In this document: positions 1 to 8,028 of the stretch, piece after piece
Layout of the letters: each line of letters opens with the position of its first letter
How positions within the stretch are numbered: the first letter of the stretch is position 1
NCBI RefSeq assembly: GCF_947254915.1
Contig: NZ_CAMYEZ010000100.1
Coordinates: forward strand, 1-8,028
From: an uncultured Porphyromonas sp.
GTDB taxonomy: Bacteria > Bacteroidota > Bacteroidia > Bacteroidales > Porphyromonadaceae
Direction of reading: 5' to 3'
DNA: 8,028 nucleotides
Translations under genes and position numbers: made by a program
The notes under the pieces: model-generated
Databases searched by the model: none
Seen by the model: the letters and a program-made list of their open reading frames with translations, nothing else
What the model was told of the DNA's origin: nothing

Positions 1-397
1 GTAAAGCGTTGTCAAGGAGGTGCAGCCAGAGACGTTCAAGCTGATCAGCTGATTCCCGTCGCAGCTAAGCCATGTCAAGGCGGGACAGCCCGAGAGATTC
101 AAGCTGGTCAGTTGATTGCCGGCACAGCTAAGCTCTGTCAAGGCGGTACAGCCCGAGACATCCAAGCTGGTCAGTTGATTGTTGGAGCAGTAAAGCTCTG
201 TCAAGGCGGTACAGCCCGGGAGATTCAAGCTGGTCAGTTGATTGTTGGAGCAGTAAAGCTCTGTCAAGGCGGTGCAGCCAGAGACGTCCAAGCTGGTCAG
301 TTGATTGAAGGAGCAGTAAAGCTCTGTCAAGGCAGTGCAGCCAGAGCCGTTCAAGCTGGTCAGTTGATTGTTGTAGCATTTAAGCGTTGTCACATCG
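1..397 (-). repeat. 63-bp in-frame tandem repeats encoding LRRs
   Basis: On the plus strand the marker cagttgatt (cagctgatt in the first copy) occurs at 46, 109, 172, 235, 298 and 361, exactly 63 bp apart, so about 6.3 units are visible and the array continues leftwards. Most neighbouring units differ by only a few bases, many at the two residues after TSL (NG, DV, NL). Each unit is 21 codons, so gain or loss of units keeps the frame. The homogeneity suggests recent duplication or gene conversion. Confidence 0.95.
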
Positions 398-636
398 CCT
401 CGAATGGTAACCGTTTGGCTGGTAATCGCATAGTACTCGTACCCGTACTCATTTGTTTGTCCAGTCTCTTGAGCCCCCTCGATGGTGACTCTGCCATTTG
501 CTTTGATATATAGTTCGATTCTGTCTCCGACTCTTTTGGAAGTCGTCATCGTGATGACCCCTTGGGCGGGGAGGGTGGTGGAGGTGAGGAGCGTGCCGAG
601 GAGGACGAAGAGCCAGATGCGTAGTTGTTTGCTCAT
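1..636 (-). CDS. Secreted leucine-rich-repeat protein, internalin-like, 3' end missing
   Basis: The frame is open from ATG at 634-636 to the left edge: 212 codons, with no stop in the window. Residues 1 to about 25 look like a Sec signal peptide: basic start (MSKQLR), hydrophobic core (IWLFVLLGTLL), and probable cleavage near LPAQ-G. Residues about 27-82 form a short beta-rich domain (GVITMTTSKRVGDRIEL onward). From about residue 85 come tandem 21-residue LRRs of the pattern LxCxxNQLTSLxxSGCTALTE, with the NQL asparagines at 90, 111, 132, 153, 174 and 195. This matches the 21-residue cysteine-type LRR class called IRREKO, and resembles internalin-like LRR proteins of Porphyromonas. Such proteins usually act at the surface or outside the cell in protein binding or adhesion, and often end in a type IX secretion domain; here that end is not visible. 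The start is supported by the signal peptide directly after it. Ligand and function are unknown. Confidence 0.93.
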   Translation of the reverse strand, partial: MSKQLRIWLFVLLGTLLTSTTLPAQGVITMTTSKRVGDRIELYIKANGRVTIEGAQETGQTNEYGYEYYAITSQTVTIRGDVTTLKCYNNQLTSLNGSGCTALTELYCSFNQLTSLDVSGCTALTELYCSNNQLTSLNLPGCTALTELYCSNNQLTSLDVSGCTALTELSCAGNQLTSLNLSGCPALTWLSCDGNQLISLNVSGCTSLTTLY

Positions 637-641
637 AGCGT

Positions 642-663
642 GGTTAGAGATTAGAAGTTAGAG
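642..663. repeat. TTAGAG-type short repeats in the LRR gene leader
   Basis: Three degenerate copies of a 7-8 bp unit (ttagaga, ttagaag, ttagag) lie just before the LRR start codon, in the predicted untranslated leader. On the coding strand they read as pyrimidine-rich CTCTAA units. The same unit recurs upstream at 764-810. Confidence 0.75.
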
Positions 664-720
664 CTTCGTTGTTGCGTGATGGGGAGCTTGATGGCTCTGC
701 CGTGTGAGTTATATTTTCTG

Positions 721-752
721 CGAAGTTATACCTTTATTTTGAGTTGAGCAAG
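721..752 (-). promoter_or_regulatory. Possible Bacteroidota-type promoter of the LRR gene
   Basis: Read on the minus strand, TAACTTCG (721-728) matches the -7 consensus TAnnTTTG with one mismatch. CTTG (749-752) matches the -33 TTTG with one mismatch, at a spacing of 20 bp, close to the usual 19-21. The stretch is A+T-rich compared with its surroundings. It would give a leader of roughly 75-80 nt before the ATG at 636. Neither box is perfect and the call rests on spacing and position. Confidence 0.4.
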
Positions 753-763
753 AGGAGGGGGAA

Positions 764-810
764 GAGATTAGAAATTAGAGGTTAGAGGAGAGAGATTAGA
801 GGTTAGAGGG
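764..810. repeat. TTAGAG-type short repeats upstream of the LRR promoter candidate
   Basis: Six degenerate copies of attagag/gttagag/attagaa occur in 47 bp, broken by a gagaga run. They match the repeats at 642-663, so the possible promoter at 721-752 is flanked on both sides by the same simple-sequence family. Confidence 0.75.
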
Positions 811-814
811 AAGA

Positions 815-1037
815 TCGGAGCTATCGGAGGTGTCGGAGCTATCAGAGCTATCGGACGGGTAACGACTTGTCGGGACGAGTAGCCTTTGTAGGGACGCACG
901 ATCTGTGCGTCCGTCCCCGTTAAAGGTTACTGAGTTGCACGTCATGTCGTTCTACAACGGACGCACGGATCGTGCGTCCCTACAGCCGTTACTCGTCTGA
1001 TCCCTCCGATCCCTCTGATCGTTCCGATGCACTCCGA
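815..1037. repeat. Composite palindromic intergenic element with mirrored 9-bp arrays
   Basis: From left to right the parts are: five 9-bp units of the form tcggagcta (815-859); a 41-bp arm (874-914); a 42-bp spacer; the inverted 41-bp arm (957-997), matching at 36 of 41 positions; and the mirror-image 9-bp array in reverse complement, with units such as tccctccga (992-1037). The flanking arrays are thus also inverted relative to each other. No ORF with protein features is present and I see no clear target-site duplication. It may be a MITE-like or REP-like element, or a transcription barrier between polA and the LRR gene. Confidence 0.8.
889..984. repeat. Pair of inverted REP-like hairpins (ggacgcac/gtgcgtcc)
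   Basis: Within the larger palindrome, each core is itself a hairpin. The left has ggacgcac (892-899), a 5-nt loop and gtgcgtcc (905-912). The right has ggacgcac (959-966), a 5-nt loop and gtgcgtcc (972-979). Both 8-bp stems are perfect. The flanking gtaggg and ccctac make the two cores inverted copies of each other, so either two small hairpins or one long stem could form. This resembles paired REP sequences. Confidence 0.8.
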
Positions 1038-1116
1038 TGACCTTAACCCCAAACCCCTGAGGAAATCGAAATTGCCTCGGTGGAAAATGGAAATCCTTCA
1101 CGGAGACACGAAACAA

Positions 1117-1179
1117 TTCTTCGGAAGTTTGATTTGCTTCTTCCGAAGTTTCATTTCATTCTTCCGAAGTTTTATTTCG
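1117..1179. repeat. Three tandem 21-bp repeats
   Basis: Units begin at 1117, 1138 and 1159, each starting ttcttc followed by gaagttt or ggaagttt and an atttc/atttg tail. The second and third units share nearly all positions. The period is a multiple of three, which makes the plus strand look coding (repeating FFRSFIS-like residues), but the peptide is low-complexity and not a convincing gene. Confidence 0.85.
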
Positions 1180-1375
1180 GCCCTCCGTGGGGAAAGTTCG
1201 TTTGCTCCCTGGAGATCGGTGATTTCCTCGGGAGAGAGGGCAATCGGCGGTGATGTGGGAGTGGCGATAGCGTGAGGTTATAGCGCTGTGTGACGAGGTG
1301 TAACCTGTGTATCCCCTCGTTGTTGTCATGCGTAGCCCCTAGGATGCAGGGTTGTCGTGCGTCAAGGCTGGCGAG

Positions 1376-4222
<2,847 letters not shown>

Positions 4223-4248
4223 AGTTCAGATAGGGTAAAAGTAATGGG

Positions 4249-4854
4249 TTAATCTAGGGATTCGGTAGGCTTGCTGAGCGAACGAATGACACGGCAGGGA
4301 TTGCCCACGGCTAGGCTCATCGGGGGGATGCTCTTCGTGACGACACTTCCCGCGCCGATCACGGAGCCTCGGCCGATGGTTACACCGGGGAGGATCGTGC
4401 AGCCTCCACCGATCCAGACATGATCCTCGATGATGATCGGGATGCCAAACTCCCAGCCAGCAGCGCGCTCCTCAATGTCCAGCGGATGCCCCACACTGTA
4501 GAGCGACACGGAGGGACCGATGAGCACATGGTCGCCGATGGTCACATGTCCGCCATCGAGCATGGTGCAACCACTATTGATGAAGGTATGACTGCCTACC
4601 TCAATCTCACTCCCATAGTCGCAGAAGAATGGTGTCACCAGCCAACTCTCCTCGCCGAGTCCTCCGAGTAGCTCCTGTAGCGCACGATGATACTGCGTCC
4701 GCTCCTCGACTGGTATGCGGTGCAGGGCTTGCAGTCGCTCTTTGCACCGACTGGCCAAGAGCTGACGGTCGGTGTCACTCTTTATATTGTAGTAGCGATA
4801 ACCCTCTGGCTGTGGGGAGGGTACAAACGATAATGAGTGCGTAGTGTGAGACAT
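4249..4854 (-). CDS. Maltose/galactoside O-acetyltransferase family protein (hexapeptide repeat)
   Basis: This 201-residue protein belongs to the Maa/LacA/NodL branch of left-handed beta-helix acyltransferases, which transfer acetyl from acetyl-CoA to a sugar hydroxyl, usually as cytoplasmic trimers. Residues about 28-70 resemble the helical Mac domain. Residues about 80-190 carry hexapeptide turns (IEVGSHTFI, VTIGDHVLIG, IIIEDHVWIG, VTIGRGSVIGAGSVV). H123 in SVGHPLD corresponds to the catalytic histidine of LacA, and N93 and D100 fit the substrate-side positions. The C-terminal AVGNPCRVIR is typical of the family. One oddity is the first 25 residues: they are proline-containing and lack the usual EKMLAGELY-like opening helix. 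The true substrate (maltose, another sugar, or an envelope glycan) cannot be read from sequence, so I give no symbol. It lies directly upstream of polA and probably shares its promoter. Confidence 0.93.
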   Translation of the reverse strand: MSHTTHSLSFVPSPQPEGYRYYNIKSDTDRQLLASRCKERLQALHRIPVEERTQYHRALQELLGGLGEESWLVTPFFCDYGSEIEVGSHTFINSGCTMLDGGHVTIGDHVLIGPSVSLYSVGHPLDIEERAAGWEFGIPIIIEDHVWIGGGCTILPGVTIGRGSVIGAGSVVTKSIPPMSLAVGNPCRVIRSLSKPTESLD

Positions 4855-4904
4855 ACGGTGAAGTGATAAATGCAGAGAGGCACTTGCTAAGCGATCCTCT
4901 ACGA

Positions 4905-4912
4905 CAAAGGTA
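4905..4912 (-). promoter_or_regulatory. Bacteroidota -7 promoter box for the acetyltransferase-polA unit
   Basis: On the minus strand this reads TACCTTTG, a perfect match to TAnnTTTG. It would start transcription about 40 nt before the acetyltransferase ATG at 4854. No clear TTTG lies 19-21 bp further upstream, so the -33 element is weak or absent. The position after the infB terminator supports a separate transcription unit. Confidence 0.55.
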
Positions 4913-4955
4913 CAATAAATCCCTTCGCCTTTCTCTTTCCTCCTGCGGGCACTAC

Positions 4956-5021
4956 AGTTTCACCTAGATGAAACTCTAGTTTCTTCCGCATGAAACTCCA
5001 GTTTCACCCGTATGAACCTAG
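4956..5021. repeat. Three tandem 22-bp repeats with palindromic AGTTTC/GAAACT arms
   Basis: Units start at 4956, 4978 and 5000, each opening agtttc; the first two end in gaaactct or gaaactcc, the third is more degenerate. At the junctions, arms such as gaaact-ct-agtttc and tgaaact-cc-agtttca are inverted repeats of 6-7 bp. The array lies between the infB terminator and the -7 box at 4905-4912, about 45 bp upstream of that box, where an operator or a structured intergenic repeat could sit. Confidence 0.85.
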
Positions 5022-5038
5022 CTGAAGTGGGGAGAGGC

Positions 5039-5081
5039 AAAAGAAAAGTGGCGACCGCTCCTCGTAAGAAGCTGTCGCCAC
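5039..5081 (-). terminator. Intrinsic terminator of infB
   Basis: On the minus strand, GTGGCGAC (5074-5081) pairs perfectly with GTCGCCAC (5048-5055). A one-base mismatch and three more pairs extend the stem inward to a 10-nt loop, and TTTTCTTTT follows. It begins 27 bp after the infB stop codon. Confidence 0.88.
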
Positions 5082-5107
5082 CTCGGCAAATGTATTGGGT
5101 TAGGGGA

Positions 5108-8028
5108 CTAGAGCTTGCGCCGAACCTCGATCTCCTCAAAGGACTCGATGATGTCGCCCACCTCTATGTTATTGTAGTTCTTGATATTGATACCGCACTC
5201 GAGACCTGAGACCACCTCCTTGGCTTCGTCCTTAAAGCGCTTGAGCGACTCCAGCTGACCCGTATGGATGACCACACCGTCGCGGATGACGCGCACCTTG
5301 TCGGTACGCTTGATCTTGCCATCGGTGACCATACAGCCTGCGATGGTGCCTATCTTGCTCACCTTGAAGGTCTGCAGTACCTCCAGATTGGCCGTGACCT
5401 GCTCGCGAATGTCTGGCGAGAGCATGCCCTCGAGGGCGTCGCGGACATCTTCGATAGCATCGTAGATGATAGAGTAGGTGCGGATCTCAACGCCCTCCTG
5501 CTCGGCGAGCTTACGGGCCTGAGCACTGGGACGAACCTGGAAGCCGATGATCACAGCATCGGATGCCGTCGCCAGCTGAATGTCTGACTCGGTAATCTGA
5601 CCGACACCCTGATGGATGACGCTCACCTGAATCTCCTTCGTCGAGAGCTCGATGAGTGAGTTGGCCAGTGCCTGTACGGAGCCGTCCACGTCACCCTTGA
5701 TGATGAGGTTAAACTGCTGGAAGTTGCCCACAGCGATGCGACGACCGATGTCGTCGAGGGTAAGCATCTTCTGCGTACGCAAGCCCTGCTCACGCTGTAG
5801 TTGCTCACGCTTGACAGCTAGCTCACGAGCTTCCTGCTCGGTCTCCATGACGTTGAAGTCGTCACCAGCGGTCGGTGCCCCATTGAAGCCGAGGATAGAG
5901 ACGGCCGTGGATAGCCCAGCGGTGTCAACACGCTTGTTGTACTCGTTGTACATAGCCTTGACACGTCCGTAGTAGCTACCAGCTAGGATGTAGTCTCCGA
6001 TGTGGAGGGTGCCTTTCTGGATCAAGACGGAGGCGAGGTAACCCTTGCCCTTGTCTAGTGAAGACTCAATGACGGAGCCAGAGGCACGACGATGGGGATT
6101 GGCCTTGAGCTCGAGGAGTTCGGCCTCAAGGAAGATTTTGTCTAGTAGGTCGGGGATGCCGATGTTCTTCTTGGCCGAAATCTCCTGCACCTGATACTTA
6201 CCGCCCCAATCCTCGACGAGGTAGTTCATACCTGCGAGTTGCTCACGGATCTTGTCTGGGTTGGCTCCGCTGACATCGATCTTGTTGATCGCAAAGATGA
6301 TCGGCACACCAGCAGCGCTAGCGTGGTTGAGCGCCTCAATGGTCTGAGGCATCACGGCATCGTTCGCCGCAATGACGATGACCACAATATCTGTGATCTG
6401 CGCACCACGAGCACGCATAGCGGTAAAGGCCTCGTGACCTGGCGTATCCAAGACGGTCAAGCGACGACCATCGGAGAGGGTTACGTTGTACGCACCAATG
6501 TGCTGCGTGATACCTCCTGCCTCGCCTGCCGTAACGTCCGAACGACGGATGCAGTCGAGTAGTGAAGTCTTACCGTGGTCTACGTGACCCATGATGGTGA
6601 TGACGGGTGGACGAGGCTCTAGATCCTCAGGCTTGTCGGGCTCCTCGTCGGCAGTGATCGCCTCAACGACGTTGGCCGATACGAACTCCGTCTCGTAGCC
6701 AAACTCCTCGGCAACGATGTTGATCGTCTCGGCATCAAGACGCTGATTGATCGACACCATCATATCAATGCTCATACAGGTGGAGATGACATCGGTGACG
6801 GGGACATTCATCATGTTGGCAAGGTCGCTCACGGTGACGAACTCGGTCAGCTTGAGTACCTTCTCGTCTTGCGTGGAGAGTTCCTGCTCACGCTCAAACT
6901 CAGCACGACGTGCCTCGCGCTTCTCTCGTCTAGACTTAGCAGCACGTCCGAAGGCTGTCTGCTTGTTGTTGAGTCGTGCTAGGGTCTCCTTGACCTGCTT
7001 AGCTCTTAGCTCGTCCTGCTCTTCGGGAGTCAAGACTGGCTCCTGACGCTTGCTCTTACGTCCCGTGCGACGCTCATTGCGTGCTGGTCGCTCGCCTCGC
7101 TGTGGAGCTGCTGAGCGACTGCCCTTCTTGCCTGAGCGATCGTCTTGTATCTTCGCACCCTCGCTCTTGACATCAACAGCGCCAGAGGAGATGCGCTTGC
7201 GCTTGCGATGATTGTTGTCTTTGTCCTTGTTAGACTTGCGAGAGCGAGAACTGCTAAAGCTACTGAGGTCGATCTTGCCGACCACCTTGAGCTGAGGCTC
7301 GTCCTCCTTCTTGGCAATACGAAATATCTCAGCATCGGACTCGCTCTTGGTTTCTGGGGTTGCCTCGGTGGTCGGCTCTGCCTGGGGCTTTGTTGCGGGA
7401 GCTTTCTTGGCTACTGGCTCCGATGCGACAGGGGCTGGCTGCTCTGGAGCTTTCTGCTTTGGCTCTTCCTTTGCCGGATCTGATTTAGCAGTAGCGGGCT
7501 TGGGTTCGCTAGGTGTCGGCTCCTTAGTGGCAACTGGCTCAGGCTCCTTAGCCTTTGCTGTCTCCACCTCCTTCTGTGCGACATGCGCTGGCTTCTGCTC
7601 CTTAGCCGTAGTCTTAACTACCTCTTTTGCTGGCTTGGTATTAGTAGTCTCAGCTTTCTTCGCAGGCTCCTCTTGAGTAGACTCTTTTTGCTGAGTCTTT
7701 GCTGAACTCTTGGGCTTGCTCGTTTTATCAGTAGCTGTTGCCTTGGTTGCAGAGCCTGATACGGGGTTATTGTGCTTGTCCAGCTCTATCTTGCCTACGA
7801 CGTTGAGCTGCGAAGCGCTTGTCGCTGTGGGGATGTCTGACTCCGTCTCTTCCTTTGTGGTGGCTGGAGCTTTGGTCTCCGTGGGTTGCTCCTTGGGACT
7901 ACTAGCCGCACTCTTCGCTGCAGGCGCCTGAGCCTCTGGTTTAGCCTTAGACGAGCTCTTGCTGCGGAGGAACTTCTTCTTGGCTCTTCCTACAGTCTCC
8001 TCATCAAAGGTCGGCGTGAAGTCACGCA
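5108..8028 (-). CDS. infB: Translation initiation factor IF-2, N-terminus missing
   Basis: IF-2 is the GTPase that brings initiator fMet-tRNA to the ribosome and promotes subunit joining. The frame is open from the right edge (first whole codon at 8026) to TAG at 5108-5110: 972 visible residues. Visible residues 1 to about 390 form a low-complexity linker rich in K, A, E, P, T and later R, as is common in IF-2. An IF2_N module follows at about 393-445 (EFVTVSDLANMMNVPVTDVI). The G domain has G1 GHVDHGKT at 480-487, a switch region GEAGGITQHIGAY, G3 DTPGH at 527, G4 NKID at 581 and G5 SAKK at 617. Domains II, III and C2 complete the protein, ending at NIEVGDIIESFEEIEVRRKL. The ATG at 7565-7567 is not the start, because the same linker composition continues upstream in frame to the window edge. 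The true start lies outside. Nothing indicates damage. Confidence 0.99.
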   Translation of the reverse strand, partial: RDFTPTFDEETVGRAKKKFLRSKSSSKAKPEAQAPAAKSAASSPKEQPTETKAPATTKEETESDIPTATSASQLNVVGKIELDKHNNPVSGSATKATATDKTSKPKSSAKTQQKESTQEEPAKKAETTNTKPAKEVVKTTAKEQKPAHVAQKEVETAKAKEPEPVATKEPTPSEPKPATAKSDPAKEEPKQKAPEQPAPVASEPVAKKAPATKPQAEPTTEATPETKSESDAEIFRIAKKEDEPQLKVVGKIDLSSFSSSRSRKSNKDKDNNHRKRKRISSGAVDVKSEGAKIQDDRSGKKGSRSAAPQRGERPARNERRTGRKSKRQEPVLTPEEQDELRAKQVKETLARLNNKQTAFGRAAKSRREKREARRAEFEREQELSTQDEKVLKLTEFVTVSDLANMMNVPVTDVISTCMSIDMMVSINQRLDAETINIVAEEFGYETEFVSANVVEAITADEEPDKPEDLEPRPPVITIMGHVDHGKTSLLDCIRRSDVTAGEAGGITQHIGAYNVTLSDGRRLTVLDTPGHEAFTAMRARGAQITDIVVIVIAANDAVMPQTIEALNHASAAGVPIIFAINKIDVSGANPDKIREQLAGMNYLVEDWGGKYQVQEISAKKNIGIPDLLDKIFLEAELLELKANPHRRASGSVIESSLDKGKGYLASVLIQKGTLHIGDYILAGSYYGRVKAMYNEYNKRVDTAGLSTAVSILGFNGAPTAGDDFNVMETEQEARELAVKREQLQREQGLRTQKMLTLDDIGRRIAVGNFQQFNLIIKGDVDGSVQALANSLIELSTKEIQVSVIHQGVGQITESDIQLATASDAVIIGFQVRPSAQARKLAEQEGVEIRTYSIIYDAIEDVRDALEGMLSPDIREQVTANLEVLQTFKVSKIGTIAGCMVTDGKIKRTDKVRVIRDGVVIHTGQLESLKRFKDEAKEVVSGLECGINIKNYNNIEVGDIIESFEEIEVRRKL

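Larger units (their letters stand above)
637..1375. other. Gene-free, repeat-rich intergenic region between polA and the LRR gene
   Basis: This 739-bp stretch contains no convincing coding sequence on either strand. It holds the LRR leader and possible promoter, TTAGAG-type repeats, the composite palindrome at 815-1037 and the 21-bp triplet at 1117-1179. Between 1180 and 1375, just downstream of the polA stop, I see no T-tract terminator. There is only a weak 6-bp inverted repeat (aggtta near 1272, taacct near 1301) with a long loop. Confidence 0.75.

Noticed and set aside
128..379. Minus-strand 83-codon leucine-rich frame within the repeats
   Set aside because: It is another reading frame of the same LRR array (repeating STDQL and LDRALLL), with no signal peptide or known motif. 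The true frame covers the whole region.
1..397. CRISPR array
   Set aside because: Repeats are contiguous 63-bp coding units with no unrelated spacers, and they translate into regular LRRs. The 21-bp and 22-bp arrays elsewhere likewise lack spacers.
112..513. Plus-strand 133-codon frame through the 63-bp repeats
   Set aside because: It is the antisense of the LRR gene. Only the minus-strand frame from 636 gives a signal peptide and a recognised repeat, and the plus frame stays open because the period is divisible by three.
815..1037. Insertion sequence with transposase
   Set aside because: The element is about 220 bp with no transposase frame and no recognisable target duplication. At most it is a non-autonomous or REP-like element.
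1027..1275. Plus-strand 82-codon frame downstream of polA
   Set aside because: Its start lies in the palindromic 9-bp array and its body in the 21-bp tandem repeats. There are no domain features, and the basic/aromatic repeats follow from the DNA repeat.
1265..1310. polA terminator from aggtta/taacct
   Set aside because: The stem is only 6 bp with a loop of more than 20 nt, and there is no T-tract on the minus strand.
5108..7567. IF-2 starting at the ATG at 7567
   Set aside because: The frame continues upstream without a stop to the window edge, with the same linker composition and an additional VVGKI motif, so 7567 is an internal methionine.

Overview
The window reads as a chromosomal segment of a Bacteroidota bacterium, most probably Porphyromonas or a close relative. 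Three things suggest this: the protein styles of PolA and IF-2, a secreted leucine-rich-repeat (LRR) protein with cysteine-containing 21-residue repeats, and Bacteroidota-type promoter elements (TAnnTTTG) without convincing Shine-Dalgarno sequences. The genus is inferred from recalled family features, not from a search. All four genes lie on the minus strand, so transcription runs from high to low coordinates.

Layout in transcription order. (1) infB (translation initiation factor IF-2) enters from the right edge without its N-terminus and ends at 5108, followed by a good intrinsic terminator at 5039-5081. (2) A 253-bp intergenic region holds three 22-bp tandem repeats (4956-5021) and a promoter candidate with a perfect -7 box (4905-4912). 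(3) A maltose/galactoside O-acetyltransferase-family gene (4249-4854) and polA (1376-4222) follow, 26 bp apart and probably cotranscribed. (4) A 739-bp gene-free region (637-1375) is dense in repeats: three 21-bp tandem repeats, a roughly 220-bp composite palindrome with nested hairpins and mirrored 9-bp arrays, and TTAGAG-type repeats on both sides of a possible promoter. (5) A secreted LRR protein gene starts at 636 and runs off the left edge. Its 63-bp DNA repeats keep several antisense frames open, and the gene is easily missed because its stop codon lies outside the window.

The genes do not form one pathway. infB and polA are housekeeping genes of translation and DNA repair/replication, the acetyltransferase is a small metabolic enzyme of uncertain substrate, and the LRR protein is an accessory surface or secreted protein. 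I see no defence system, mobile-element gene, CRISPR array or RNA gene. The parts most worth a second look are the structured intergenic repeats and the repeat-rich LRR gene, not a new multigene system.
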